A DNA stretch of 64,000 nucleotides from positions 31,354-95,353 of the forward strand of contig UCKU01000029.1 in NCBI GenBank assembly GCA_900473185.1. The letters run 5' to 3'. The position numbers and the translations under genes were made by a program. Below, one piece after another: positions 1 to 8,791 of the stretch. Numbering within the stretch: the stretch's first letter is position 1; the number at the start of each line of letters is the position of its first letter. The stretch comes from Hyphomicrobiales bacterium. Its GTDB lineage: Bacteria > Pseudomonadota > Alphaproteobacteria > Rhizobiales > Rhizobiaceae. The notes beneath the pieces are model-generated. The model was not told where the DNA came from, did not search any database, and was given only the letters and a program-made list of their open reading frames with translations.

Positions 1-517
1 GATCGCGTTCGAATTCGGTCCAGTCGATCTGATAGGACTGTTTCGAAAGCGCCACGATATTGTTGACCTCAACGGCGACGGTCGCGAGCCGGGCCTTCTC
101 GAATGGAGAATTGCTACGAAACCAGGCGTTGATTTTCTCTGTCGAGGGATCCGAGGTCCTGAGTAGGGCGTAGGTGTGGTCGATATACTGCTTCTGCACG
201 ACGGCATCCGGCGTCACCGATCGGAAGCTCGATACGAAGCCACCAAGCGTGGCACGCACGACCCGCGCATCGGCATATTCTATATGTTCGGGAAATCCCG
301 CCGACACCGGTGTGCCCAGCCTGTCCACCTCCACAATATAGGGCACGAGCTTGACCTGGGCGCTCAGATAGAGCGCATAACCGAATCCAATGATTGCGAT
401 CGACAAGGCGAGGATCGCAACGATGCGCCAGGCAGCCGCTGCTCTGACGTAGGAGCCGTAGCGTTCATTCCACTCGATACGGGCAGCGAGATAAGGGTTC
501 TCCACGTGGCTCGACAT
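1..517 (-). CDS. trbF: TrbF conjugal transfer protein (VirB8-like), 3' end outside window
   Basis: Translation from the ATG at 517 begins MSSHVENPYLAARIEWNERY, the usual start of TrbF proteins. One membrane segment follows at about residues 30-50 (rich in Ile/Ala/Leu), then a periplasmic domain. TrbF is the VirB8 counterpart in trb-type type IV secretion systems: a bitopic inner-membrane protein that helps assemble the mating channel. About 172 codons are present; the window edge cuts the rest. It lies 12 bases downstream of trbL on the same strand, which fits the standard trbL-trbF order. trbG, trbH and trbI would be expected beyond position 1. Confidence 0.9.
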   Translation of the reverse strand, partial: MSSHVENPYLAARIEWNERYGSYVRAAAAWRIVAILALSIAIIGFGYALYLSAQVKLVPYIVEVDRLGTPVSAGFPEHIEYADARVVRATLGGFVSSFRSVTPDAVVQKQYIDHTYALLRTSDPSTEKINAWFRSNSPFEKARLATVAVEVNNIVALSKQSYQIDWTEFERD

Positions 518-528
518 TTCATCGGCTC

Positions 529-1695
529 CTACTGTTTGCCCGGCTGGCCTGATGGCGATGAACGTTTGGCTGGCGGGGACCGACCCTGATCGAGCTTGGC
601 ATTTGCAAGGCCGAGCAGCGAACTGGCATGTGCTCCGGGTGCCCCGATCGCCTTGTCCTTCATTGCAGATGCGGACGCCGCGCCGGCCGCGCCCACGCCT
701 TCGGCCATGCCTCGCAGCACCGCACCGGCCATCGAGGCCCCGCCTGCCCGTGCGGATCTTGCGCCCGACAAGGCGGCGGACGCCATGCCCGCCGCAAGAA
801 AGGTTGCTCCGAGCGCGGAAGACGCGGCCTGCCCACCATGGGAGATGACCTCAGTGCCGCTGGCGACCGATACGCCTTGAATGACGCCCTGAATAATGTT
901 GGGGACGTAAGTCGCGATGATGAAGACCACGATCGCGATGCCGGCGATTGCCAGCAGGGTCTGGAATTGCTCGCCGATTTCAGGCCTGTTCGCAAGGCCG
1001 ATGAGAACCTCGGATCCGATGCGGGCGATCATGACGAGCGCCATCAGCTTCATTCCGACGCTGAAGGCATAGACCAGATATTTGACGGCGAAGTCCTTGG
1101 TAAAGGACGACCCGCCAAGGCCGAGCATGATCATGCCGGCGAGAAGTCCAATATACATTTCGGCCATGACCGAAACGAAAATGGCCGCGACGAGGGAAAA
1201 GGTAATGACCGTCACGATCGTAGCGAATGCAGCGCAGACCGCGAGCAGATTGTCTTCCAGAAGGCCAAAACGGATCTTCTCCGCCATCTTGGCCGCCACC
1301 GTCAGACCGGCATTGAAGATATCGGTCGGAGATGCGTCGCCCCCGGATGCACCGATCTGGAAAAGACTGTCGACGACCGCTTTCGCAAAGCCCGGACCCT
1401 TGTCGAGAACGAGAGCGAAAAAGCCGATGAACATGATGCGCCGCGCAAGCTCGGCGAACCATTCTTGAAGCGATGGCGCCTGCAGGGCGAGCCAGATCGC
1501 GGCGACGCCGATTTCGATCGAGGCCAGGATCCAGAAGAGTGATCGGGCAGCGTTCGAGACGGTCTGCTCCCAGCCTCGAGCCGCGTTATTGATCTCGTCC
1601 TGCAGCGAGTTGATCAATGAGCCCTCCTGTCCATGAGCAGGAATGACCAGGATCAGCATGATGATCGCCGCCAGCCCGGCACGTCTTGCCAACAT
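529..1695 (-). CDS. trbL: TrbL polytopic inner-membrane conjugation protein (VirB6-like)
   Basis: This is a hydrophobic protein of about 388 residues with an N-terminal export or anchor segment and several further membrane spans (for example IMFIGFFALVLDKG and a long Val/Ile-rich stretch near the middle). The tail is Ala/Ser-rich and charged. TrbL is the VirB6-type channel component of the mating-pair apparatus. An upstream start at 1758 would overlap trbJ and add a polar stretch, so I prefer the ATG at 1695, which has a purine-rich GGGGGAGGT site just before it. The small trbK gene usually found between trbJ and trbL in Ti-type operons is not visible here. Confidence 0.88.
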   Translation of the reverse strand: MLARRAGLAAIIMLILVIPAHGQEGSLINSLQDEINNAARGWEQTVSNAARSLFWILASIEIGVAAIWLALQAPSLQEWFAELARRIMFIGFFALVLDKGPGFAKAVVDSLFQIGASGGDASPTDIFNAGLTVAAKMAEKIRFGLLEDNLLAVCAAFATIVTVITFSLVAAIFVSVMAEMYIGLLAGMIMLGLGGSSFTKDFAVKYLVYAFSVGMKLMALVMIARIGSEVLIGLANRPEIGEQFQTLLAIAGIAIVVFIIATYVPNIIQGVIQGVSVASGTEVISHGGQAASSALGATFLAAGMASAALSGARSARAGGASMAGAVLRGMAEGVGAAGAASASAMKDKAIGAPGAHASSLLGLANAKLDQGRSPPAKRSSPSGQPGKQ

Positions 1696-1751
1696 CACGA
1701 CTTTACCTCCCCCGCTGTTGTCTCGAAACGCCCCCACTGTCGTGCTGTTGA

Positions 1752-2546
1752 TCACCACCGCGGCTCCATCGTCCGGCCGCCCGTCATGGGCGGAATCGTC
1801 GCGCGGAAAAACTGCTCCCGCCGGGCCTGGGCGAGGTCCCGGTCGGTCTGATTCGTCTGGAGCCAGGTTCCCATCATCGTCATCTGCTGGGCGACGAGGC
1901 CACGCAGCTTTTGCATTTGGGAGACCTGTTGGGCGGCAATCTCATGGCCGACCTGGAGCGCCTTCATCTGGCCGTCCGCACCGACCGACATGGCCCTTAT
2001 CGTTTCCATCGTCGCCTCCTCGCTTTCGAATTGCCTGGCCGTCAGACCAGCTGCGCGAAGCGTCCCGGCAATCGTGTCTCGGTTGGTGTCCGACCAGGTC
2101 TGATACGTGGACGAGAAACTGTCGCCCTCCGGAAGGTGCGACCTCAGCGCCGCATAGCTCGAAAAGCGCTGACCCAGCACATCATCGGCATTGCTCATGG
2201 AAAATGCGATGGCTTGGCCCTGAGAGACGATCGACCTCAGGTCATTGAGATCACCGGCAACCTCGCCCCAGATATGGGCGGGGAGCTGTGCCGTGTTCTG
2301 CAGCATGTTCTGATAGATATTCAGTTGGTTCTGGATCTGCTCGGCGAGTTGAGTGATCTGGGTCAGCTGGTTGTCGACCTGAATGCCAGAACTTTCGAGC
2401 AGCTTGATGAGCTCGCCATTGTTTGCCAGTTGCGTAAATTCGGTCGCTGCACCCGTAGCCGCGCCGGCGATCGCAGGATGGGGGCGAACGGCTGCGGCTG
2501 CGACGGCAATTGTGATTGCAAGGTATCGGTATCTAGATCGCACCAT
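1752..2546 (-). CDS. trbJ: TrbJ, minor pilus or adhesin-like conjugation protein (VirB5-like)
   Basis: The protein has 264 residues with a clear N-terminal signal sequence (MVRSRYRYLAITIAVAAAA). A mature part follows that is rich in Gln and amphipathic helices (a QITQLAEQIQNQLNIYQ stretch near residue 62), as in TrbJ/VirB5 proteins. It is expected in the periplasm or at the pilus tip. Its start overlaps the end of trbE by 14 bases, so the two are probably translationally coupled. Position between trbE and trbL matches the rhizobial trb operon. Confidence 0.88.
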   Translation of the reverse strand: MVRSRYRYLAITIAVAAAAVRPHPAIAGAATGAATEFTQLANNGELIKLLESSGIQVDNQLTQITQLAEQIQNQLNIYQNMLQNTAQLPAHIWGEVAGDLNDLRSIVSQGQAIAFSMSNADDVLGQRFSSYAALRSHLPEGDSFSSTYQTWSDTNRDTIAGTLRAAGLTARQFESEEATMETIRAMSVGADGQMKALQVGHEIAAQQVSQMQKLRGLVAQQMTMMGTWLQTNQTDRDLAQARREQFFRATIPPMTGGRTMEPRW

Positions 2547-4962
2547 TGGTCACCCCTCTCTCCTTGAGCCAGGTTTGCGGCCATTCGCTTGCGACTTCTC
2601 TGCTGAGCGACCGGATACGCTGCAGATCCTCCTTGCTCGACGCGCCAACGAAAGAGAGCGCCAGCGGGCCGAGCGCCATGTCGAACAGGCGCCTGCCTTC
2701 CGGGGAGACGACATAATAGTCCCGCTTCGGAATCGCAGTGGCGACGATTTCGATCTGGCGGTCGTTGAATCCGATCCGCTCGTAGAATTCCCGCGCCCCC
2801 TGTTGGCGGGCCGACCCGTTGGGCAGGAAGATCTTTGTCGGACAACTCTCCTTCAAGACGTCGACAATGCCGGAGCGCTCGGCGTCCGAGATCGATTGCG
2901 TGGCAAGGACGACGACGCAGTTGGCCTTGCGAAGGACCTTCAGCCACTCGCGGATCTTTTCCCGGAAAACCGGATGGCCGAGCACCAGCCAGGCCTCGTC
3001 GAGAATGATGAGGCTTGGGGCACCGGTCAGCCGCTTTTCGATACGCCGGAACAGATAGGTCAGAACCGGCAGCAGCGTGCGCTCGCCCATCATCATCAAG
3101 TGTTCGATCTCGAATGTCTGGAAACGCCCGAGCGTCAGACCGTCACTTTCGGCGTCGATGAGTTGGCCCATCGGCCCGTCCACCGTGAAATGCCGAAGCG
3201 CCTCTTTCAGATCACGCATCTGCACGCCGCTAACGAAATCCGAGAGCGAACGGCCCGGTGAATGAGCCATCAGTGCGACCTGTCTTGAAATCGCGTTGCG
3301 ATGATCCGGCGTGACCCTGATGCCCTGCAGGCCGACCAGCGTTTCGATCCATTCGGCTGCCCAGGCGCGATCGGTCTCGCTGGAAAGCGAAGCGAGCGGG
3401 CAGAACGAGAGCTCCTTTGCCTCTTCTCCACCAATTTCGTAGTGATCGCCACCCGCAGCAAGTGTCAGCGGCAGCATCGACGAGCCCTTGTCGAAGACGA
3501 AAAGCTGCGCTTCCCTGTAGCGAAGAAACTGGGCTGCGATCAGCGCAAGAAGCGTCGACTTGCCAGAGCCTGTCGGACCGAAGATTAACGTGTGCCCCAC
3601 GTCGTCGACGTGAAGGTTGAGGTGAAATGGCGTCGAGCCGGACGCCACCTGCATGAGCGGGGGTGCATCCGGTTCATAGAAAGGACAGGGTGCGGTGGCG
3701 CTTCCCGTCCAGACTGAATTCAGCGGTACGAGGTCGGACAGGTTACGGGTTGTGATCAGCGGCTCGCGCACATTGCAGTACCAATTGCCAGGCAGACTGC
3801 CGAGATAGGCCTCCGTTGCATTGAGCGTTTCGATCCTGGCTCCGAAGCCTTCGGCCTGGATCAGGCGGCGCACCACTTCTGAATGGCCTTCCAGGCGAAC
3901 CTGCTCCTCATCGAAAAGCAGGATGACGGGGGTGTAATAGCCGTAGGATACCAGCTCGGATGAGGCCTCGGCGATCGCATCTTCCACCTCCGCAACCATC
4001 GAAAGGGCGTGCTGGTCGACAGCACGGCTCTGTGTCTGGAACAGCTGGTCAAAGAATGGCCTCACCTTCTGCTGCCACTTTTTTCTGGTTCGCTCCAGCC
4101 TGTCTCTTGCTTCTTCGGCGTCGAGAAAGATGAAGCGGGATGACCAGCGATAGCTAAGAGGCATCAAATCGAGGCGGTTGAGGATGCCTGGCCAGCTTTC
4201 CGCCGGCAGTCCGTCGATTGCAACGACCGACACGAAGCGATCGTCGACCTTGGGCGTCAGACCGTGCTGGAGTTCGGCCGTTATGATGCAGTCCAGATAC
4301 ATGGGTATATCGGGTAGCCGGACGGGGTGATTGTCGCCCGTCATGCAGAAACGGACAAATTGCAGAAGTTCATCGTAGCGGGCCTGGCTCCGCTCAGATG
4401 TCGATGGTCGACGGGTCCGCATTCTGCGGATCGACAGGCTGCTTGCCAGATATTGCTCGATCTCGCGGACGGCTCGGTTGAAGTATGTCAGCGCGACGTC
4501 GGCGTAGCTCTGTTTTCGGCTGTCGGCGTCGGAATAGATATATTTGCTGAGGACCGATCGGCGGGGCTCGAGCGCCTTATAGGTGAGGACGATGGCATGA
4601 TGGCTTTCGAAGTGATTGCGTTCTGCTTCGAAATGGCGCCTTCGCTCCTCATCAATCGCACGCGTCACGCGATCGGGAAAATGCGAGCGCTCTGGTGCAG
4701 CATAGTTGGCGGTCTGCACACGGATCGCCTCGACCTGGATCATCCAGCCTGATCCAAGACGCGCCAGAACATGATTGATCTGGCGTGCCACGTCGTTGCG
4801 CTCGGCATCGGTCGAACTTTCGGAGTCCGGCCCGGCAAAATACCAGCCTGCCATCAATGATCCGTCCTTTAGGAGAAGGACGCCCTCGTCGACGAGACCT
4901 GCATAAGGAAGCAGATCGCCAAAGGATGGTCCAGCGTGGCGGTAAAAGCGAAGATCTACCAT
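2533..4962 (-). CDS. trbE: TrbE, VirB4-type ATPase of the conjugation machinery
   Basis: The protein has 809 residues, the usual length for TrbE. Walker A GPTGSGKST is at about residues 462-470, and the Walker B region SLIILDEAW is near residue 650. A conserved C-terminal motor segment (VLATQSISDAERSG) follows. TrbE energises assembly of the transfer channel and pilus at the cytoplasmic face of the inner membrane. It starts 7 bases after trbD and overlaps trbJ at its 3' end, consistent with one operon read leftward from traI. Confidence 0.94.
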   Translation of the reverse strand: MVDLRFYRHAGPSFGDLLPYAGLVDEGVLLLKDGSLMAGWYFAGPDSESSTDAERNDVARQINHVLARLGSGWMIQVEAIRVQTANYAAPERSHFPDRVTRAIDEERRRHFEAERNHFESHHAIVLTYKALEPRRSVLSKYIYSDADSRKQSYADVALTYFNRAVREIEQYLASSLSIRRMRTRRPSTSERSQARYDELLQFVRFCMTGDNHPVRLPDIPMYLDCIITAELQHGLTPKVDDRFVSVVAIDGLPAESWPGILNRLDLMPLSYRWSSRFIFLDAEEARDRLERTRKKWQQKVRPFFDQLFQTQSRAVDQHALSMVAEVEDAIAEASSELVSYGYYTPVILLFDEEQVRLEGHSEVVRRLIQAEGFGARIETLNATEAYLGSLPGNWYCNVREPLITTRNLSDLVPLNSVWTGSATAPCPFYEPDAPPLMQVASGSTPFHLNLHVDDVGHTLIFGPTGSGKSTLLALIAAQFLRYREAQLFVFDKGSSMLPLTLAAGGDHYEIGGEEAKELSFCPLASLSSETDRAWAAEWIETLVGLQGIRVTPDHRNAISRQVALMAHSPGRSLSDFVSGVQMRDLKEALRHFTVDGPMGQLIDAESDGLTLGRFQTFEIEHLMMMGERTLLPVLTYLFRRIEKRLTGAPSLIILDEAWLVLGHPVFREKIREWLKVLRKANCVVVLATQSISDAERSGIVDVLKESCPTKIFLPNGSARQQGAREFYERIGFNDRQIEIVATAIPKRDYYVVSPEGRRLFDMALGPLALSFVGASSKEDLQRIRSLSREVASEWPQTWLKERGVTNGAI

Positions 4963-4969
4963 GGTCGCC

Positions 4970-5272
4970 TCACCCTCGGCGCCAGGGCGTCGACGTCGCC
5001 CGGTAATGGGGTCGGTAGCGGAGATGGCGCAAATACACCTTGCGAATCATCGGGTCGGCCTTTGCCATTTGCCGCAGCAGGCCGACGAGGGCGATCCAGA
5101 TCGTGATCCCGATCAGGATCGAATAGACTGTCAGGACCACGAAGATGAGGATGATCGCCGCGAGCCCGGCGATAAGGACCAGTTCGCGGTCGGCGCCCAT
5201 CAAGAGGTTCGGCCTCGACAGCGCGCGATGGATGCGGTTCACCTGCAGGCCTGAAATGGGCGCGGTCATCAC
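4970..5272 (-). CDS. trbD: TrbD, small membrane conjugation protein (VirB3-like)
   Basis: This 100-residue protein has a short polar N terminus (a VNRIHRALSRPNLLMGADRE stretch), then two adjacent hydrophobic spans in the middle (about residues 35-65), then a basic tail. This is the VirB3/TrbD pattern. Its ATG overlaps the stop of trbC by four bases, and trbE follows after 7 bases. TrbD is an inner-membrane partner of the TrbE ATPase. Confidence 0.88.
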   Translation of the reverse strand: MMTAPISGLQVNRIHRALSRPNLLMGADRELVLIAGLAAIILIFVVLTVYSILIGITIWIALVGLLRQMAKADPMIRKVYLRHLRYRPHYRATSTPWRRG

Positions 5273-5634
5273 GCCTCCCCTCCCCTGCCCTGTTGGAAAG
5301 GCTTGTCCTGCGAAAACCCGATCGAAGCGCCGGTCGCGTTGAAAAGGCCGACGATCTGGGTCGCGCCCAACAGGACGCCGGCTACGAGGACGACATACAT
5401 GAGGCGCCGCGCGAAATCGTTAAGTTCTCCGCCGAAGATCAGCATGCCGCCGGCAACTGCGACAGCGGCAAGCGCGATAAAAACGGCAACCGGCCCGGTG
5501 ATCGATTGCTGGATTTGCTCGAGCGGCGCCTCCCAGGGCAGGCCGCCTGCCGATCCCGCCCAGGCCGGCTGGTCGATGGCTAGGAAGAAGAGAAATGCCG
5601 GTACGATGAGGCAGGCGCGGGTCCTAAGCTGCAT
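5269..5634 (-). CDS. trbC: TrbC, pilin precursor (VirB2-like)
   Basis: The product has about 121 residues from the ATG at 5634, which carries a GGAGG site 8 bases upstream; the longer start at 5679 would lie inside trbB. A signal-like N terminus ends near AWAGSAGG. Two hydrophobic helices follow (IALAAVAVAGGMLIFGG and MYVVLVAGVLLGA), the hallmark of VirB2/TrbC pilins. The gene overlaps trbB by 11 bases and trbD by 4. In related systems the precursor is trimmed and cyclised; no processing enzyme is visible in the window. Confidence 0.88.
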   Translation of the reverse strand: MQLRTRACLIVPAFLFFLAIDQPAWAGSAGGLPWEAPLEQIQQSITGPVAVFIALAAVAVAGGMLIFGGELNDFARRLMYVVLVAGVLLGATQIVGLFNATGASIGFSQDKPFQQGRGGEA

Positions 5635-6583
5635 GTCGTTCCTCCGGATTGAAATCGATATGGTAGTGATCGTCGGCAAAGCCCTTTACGTGCAGAAGAT
5701 CCTTGATGCGTCGGCCGGTCGGTGTCCGTTCGATCGAGACGACCAGGTCGACTGCGTCACCGATCACAGCCTGCATGGGCTGGCGACTGACTTCGGCGGT
5801 GAGCTGTTCGAGGCGCTGAAGGGCCGAACATGCCGTATTGGCATGAAGCGTGGTAACGCCGCCTGGATGGCCGGTATTCCATGCCTTCAAAAGAGTGAGG
5901 GCTGCCCCATCGCGCACTTCTCCGACGATGATGCGGTCGGGTCGCAGGCGCATCGTGCTTTTGAGGAGCCTTGCCATGTCAACATGATCGCTGGTGTGCA
6001 GCGACAACGCGTTTGCCGCGACGCACTGGAGTTCGCACGTGTCCTCGAGAATGACGAGGCGATCGCCCGGTGCACTTGTCGCGATCTCGGCGATGACGGC
6101 ATTGGCAAGCGTCGTCTTGCCGGAGCCGGCGCCGCCGGAAACGACTATGTTGCGCCTCGACCGGACGGCCTCGCGCAGGCTACGCGCTTGCCAGGCGGTC
6201 ATTGCGCCCGAACTGACGTAGTCGTCCAGACCGATCAGCCGGGAGCCTCGCCTGCGGATCGAGAAGGCAGGCGCGGTCACGACTGGCGGCAGGATTCCCT
6301 CGAAGCGATGTCCGCCGACCGGCAGTTCGCCCGAGACGATCGGCCGCGTCGTGTCGACCTGCGAATTTAGCATATGGGCGACGGCGCCAATGACGATCTC
6401 GGCCGCACCCTGTTCCATGATGCCCACGGCGGCGATGCCCTCGCCGAGCCGCTCGATGAATAAATGGCCGTCCGGGTTGAGCATGATCTCGCTCACCATT
6501 GGATCGGCGAGCGCGCGGCAGACGACGGGGCCGAGCGCATCTTCGAGCTTGCGGACCAGCCGCGATAAGGAGCGGGTTTCCAT
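5624..6583 (-). CDS. trbB: TrbB, VirB11-type hexameric traffic ATPase
   Basis: The protein has 319 residues. Walker A SGGAGSGKTT is at about 149-158. An Asp-box/Walker B region (IIVGEVRDGAALTLLKAWNTG) and the His-box (GGVTTLHANTA) follow, all typical of the VirB11/TrbB secretion ATPase family. It acts as a cytoplasmic ring that powers pilus assembly and substrate transfer. It is the second gene of the operon, 9 bases after traI, and overlaps trbC. Confidence 0.94.
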   Translation of the reverse strand: METRSLSRLVRKLEDALGPVVCRALADPMVSEIMLNPDGHLFIERLGEGIAAVGIMEQGAAEIVIGAVAHMLNSQVDTTRPIVSGELPVGGHRFEGILPPVVTAPAFSIRRRGSRLIGLDDYVSSGAMTAWQARSLREAVRSRRNIVVSGGAGSGKTTLANAVIAEIATSAPGDRLVILEDTCELQCVAANALSLHTSDHVDMARLLKSTMRLRPDRIIVGEVRDGAALTLLKAWNTGHPGGVTTLHANTACSALQRLEQLTAEVSRQPMQAVIGDAVDLVVSIERTPTGRRIKDLLHVKGFADDHYHIDFNPEERHAA

Positions 6584-6592
6584 CCAAAGCGC

Positions 6593-7222
6593 CTAGGCCA
6601 CGTTGCAAAGGCTGGCGGAAAATACCGATCGATAGGATGGAGGCCTTATCGCCTCGAAATGCGACCGCGTCACCGGCAGGCTTCCGGCAACGCTTCGCAC
6701 GTCGCCGATCAATTGCGGTTCGCCATAGCGCGCAAGCGGCCAGGACGCTCGCTTCAGGATACGTTCGAACCGGATATCCGTCACGGTGGCGATCTCGCTG
6801 ACACCACTGATCAGACACCACTCAAGGATACCGGCAAACAGGAAGACCGTCGCGCCGTTCAATCCGAAAAGACCACATGTCTCGGCATCCGCGTGCGTGT
6901 CGACGCAGAAGCGGGAGCTCTCGACCATCCCTGCATGAGCGGGAAACGGCTTCCCGCCCAGAAGCGTCGAGAAGACGTCGGCGAGCATCGTCGGTCCTAC
7001 GGCCGGAAGGAGACGCGCCGAAGCAATCGCGGTGTTTCCATCGTCGGCGACCACGATATAGACAGGGTCGAGTGTGTCAAAGAGGTCGTGTTCCCTCCCC
7101 TCCTCGACCTCGACCTGCCAACCGAGCCGCGCGTGGAAGACCCGGGCTCTGAGACGGAACATACTGTCGAGAAGAGATGACTGTGATGCTGCGTCATCTG
7201 GTCCTATCGCCCTCACATACAT
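6593..7222 (-). CDS. traI: LuxI-type acyl-homoserine-lactone synthase heading the trb operon
   Basis: The protein has 209 residues from the ATG at 7222, which has GGAGGA 8-9 bases upstream; a start at 7264 would add 14 unrelated residues. The invariant LuxI residues can be seen at R25, F29, W35, D46, D49, R70, E101 and R104. It should make an N-acyl-homoserine lactone from SAM and acyl-ACP. The first-gene position before trbB is exactly that of traI in Ti and symbiotic plasmids, where it couples conjugation to cell density. No luxR/traR gene is visible in the window, so the receptor must be elsewhere. The symbol follows Ti-plasmid usage. Confidence 0.92.
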   Translation of the reverse strand: MYVRAIGPDDAASQSSLLDSMFRLRARVFHARLGWQVEVEEGREHDLFDTLDPVYIVVADDGNTAIASARLLPAVGPTMLADVFSTLLGGKPFPAHAGMVESSRFCVDTHADAETCGLFGLNGATVFLFAGILEWCLISGVSEIATVTDIRFERILKRASWPLARYGEPQLIGDVRSVAGSLPVTRSHFEAIRPPSYRSVFSASLCNVA

Positions 7223-7284
7223 ACGCGATCCTCCGTGCCAATTGAGACAAGGCATTGAGATCACGATCGGCGGTGAATGTCAGA

Positions 7285-7300
7285 CCCTCACATGTGAGGG
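7285..7300. promoter_or_regulatory. Perfect 16-bp palindrome, lux-box-like operator
   Basis: CCCTCACATGTGAGGG is a perfect palindrome about 63 bases upstream of the traI start. Its size, symmetry and place fit a LuxR/TraR-family binding site. It is not the classical Ti tra-box sequence, so the cognate receptor may be a divergent LuxR protein. Confidence 0.6.
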
Positions 7301-7355
7301 GAAGTGAGTCGCAGCACTGTTGCCAGATCGGACGAAAAACGGGCTTTCTATCCTG

Positions 7356-7365
7356 CCACATGTGG
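7356..7365. promoter_or_regulatory. Second CACATGTG-centred palindrome
   Basis: CCACATGTGG, with partly symmetrical flanks, lies 61 bases from the centre-matched 7285-7300 site and shares its 8-base core. It may be a second operator serving the repABC direction. It is shorter and weaker than the first site. Confidence 0.45.
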
Positions 7366-7526
7366 TGAGCTAGATTTCACTATGGCTTTCAACAGGCATC
7401 AAGGTTAAGTTACTGGAAATGTGAAGGAATCGCCCGCCTGAACTTGCTGGGTGCCATCAATGGCTGAAGTTTGATTCACAACCTGGTAACCCTAATCGCC
7501 TTGCCGCCACGATAGAATCGGCCATA

Positions 7527-7565
7527 ATAACGGTTCAAACGGGTTTTTAGCCTCAAAATCGTTAT
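7527..7565. promoter_or_regulatory. Inverted repeat upstream of repA (putative RepA operator)
   Basis: ATAACG (7527-7532) and CGTTAT (7560-7565) form an inverted repeat ending 14 bases before the repA start. A matching and longer inverted repeat (AATAACGCTT/AAGCGTTATT) sits at the same place before the second repA at 18016-18056. RepA proteins repress their own operon by binding such sites. Confidence 0.55.
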
Positions 7566-7579
7566 CTGGACGATCGATC

Positions 7580-8791
7580 GTGATGAACGCTAATTCGAAG
7601 CCTTCCGTGAGCAGGCCCATGAACTTTGAGGATCAGATCCTCGAACAGGGCGATCTGATCTCGCAGAAGCTCCATCTTCTGAGCGTGCAGCGATTCCCGC
7701 CGAACGCCAAGAAGACTCTGCGCAGCTTTTCGCTCGCCGAAGTCGCCAATTATGTCGGCGTCTCGCAAAGCACCTTGAAGAAGCTGCATCTCGAGGGAAA
7801 AGGCCCCTCCCCGCAGACGTCCTCTTCGGGCCGTCGCTCCTATACGGCCGAGCAGATGCTCGAACTTAGGCAGTATCTCGACGCGCATGGACGATCCGAG
7901 AGCCGGATGTTTGTCCCGCATCGGCGCCCCGGTGAGAAGCTGCAGGTGATTGCTGTTGTGAACTTCAAGGGCGGCTCTGGCAAAACCACGACGGCCGCCC
8001 ACCTGGCGCAATATCTAGCGTTGACGGGTCATCGCGTGCTTGCCGTCGACCTCGACCCGCAGGCCTCGATGTCTTCGCTGCATGGCTTTCAGCCGGAACT
8101 CGATCAGATATCATCGATTTATGACGCCATTCGCTACGATGGCAACAAGATGCCTTTGTCCGATATCATCCGGCAGACGAACTTCCCCGGTCTCGATATC
8201 GTGCCTGCCAATCTCGACCTGCAGGAATATGAGTACGACACGCCGCTTGCAATGGCCGACAAGTCGTCGAATGAGGGCAAGACCTTCTTCACCCGCATCT
8301 CACGGGCGCTTGGCGAAGTGGATGACAGATACGATGTCGTCGTGGTCGATTGCCCCCCTCAACTCGGCTACCTGACGCTGACAGCGCTGACGGCGGCAAC
8401 GAGCGTCATGATCACCATCCACCCGCAGATGCTCGATGTCATGTCGATGGGGCAGTTCCTGCTGATGCTCGGCGGCATTCTCAAACCGATCCGGGCCGCA
8501 GGCGCCGAGGTCAATCTGTCCTGGTACCGATATCTGATCACCCGCTATGAGCCGACCGACGTGCCGCAGGCGCAGATGGTGGGTTTCATGCAGACCATGT
8601 TTCACGAGTTCATGCTGAAACATCAGATGCTGAAGTCGACCGCGGTCTCCGATGCCGGCATTACCAAGCAGACGCTTTATGAGGTCGAGCGGGCTTCGAT
8701 GAACCGAGGAACCTATGATCGAGCCGTGGAATCTCTGGATGCGGTCAACGCTGAAATCGCCGCTCTCGTGCATCAATCATGGGGGCGCTGA
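7580..8791 (+). CDS. repA: RepA partition ATPase (ParA family), cassette 1
   Basis: The protein has 403 residues. An N-terminal helix-turn-helix-like region at about 50-95 (SLAEVANYVGVSQSTLKKLH) is followed by a deviant Walker A box KGGSGKTT at about 130-137 and a ParA ATPase core (VLAVDLDPQAS, VVVDCPPQLGYLTLTAL). RepA segregates the plasmid together with RepB and represses the repABC promoter. The start is GTG at 7580 or the adjacent ATG at 7583. It is roughly two-thirds identical by eye to the second RepA at 16799-18001. Confidence 0.95.
   Translation: MMNANSKPSVSRPMNFEDQILEQGDLISQKLHLLSVQRFPPNAKKTLRSFSLAEVANYVGVSQSTLKKLHLEGKGPSPQTSSSGRRSYTAEQMLELRQYLDAHGRSESRMFVPHRRPGEKLQVIAVVNFKGGSGKTTTAAHLAQYLALTGHRVLAVDLDPQASMSSLHGFQPELDQISSIYDAIRYDGNKMPLSDIIRQTNFPGLDIVPANLDLQEYEYDTPLAMADKSSNEGKTFFTRISRALGEVDDRYDVVVVDCPPQLGYLTLTALTAATSVMITIHPQMLDVMSMGQFLLMLGGILKPIRAAGAEVNLSWYRYLITRYEPTDVPQAQMVGFMQTMFHEFMLKHQMLKSTAVSDAGITKQTLYEVERASMNRGTYDRAVESLDAVNAEIAALVHQSWGR

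Larger units (their letters stand above)
7223..7579. promoter_or_regulatory. Divergent control region between the trb and repABC operons
   Basis: This stretch of about 357 bases separates two divergent operons and has no plausible gene. It contains two palindromes with a shared CACATGTG core (7285-7300 and 7356-7365) and an inverted repeat just upstream of repA (7527-7565). In Ti plasmids the equivalent region carries tra boxes through which TraR switches on both trb and repABC, so that copy number and transfer rise together. The arrangement here suggests the same logic. Which regulator binds is not shown. Confidence 0.7.

Noticed and set aside
628..1542. 304-codon plus-strand open frame across trbL
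   Set aside because: It is opposite the clear trbL gene, is rich in Arg/Asp/Gly with no domain, and has no ribosome site; it is a GC-rich shadow frame.
2383..3261. 292-codon plus-strand frame over trbJ/trbE
   Set aside because: It runs antisense to two well-recognised genes and has shadow-like composition.
5303..6370. 355-codon plus-strand frame over trbC/trbB
   Set aside because: It is antisense to the pilin and traffic ATPase genes, with no family likeness.
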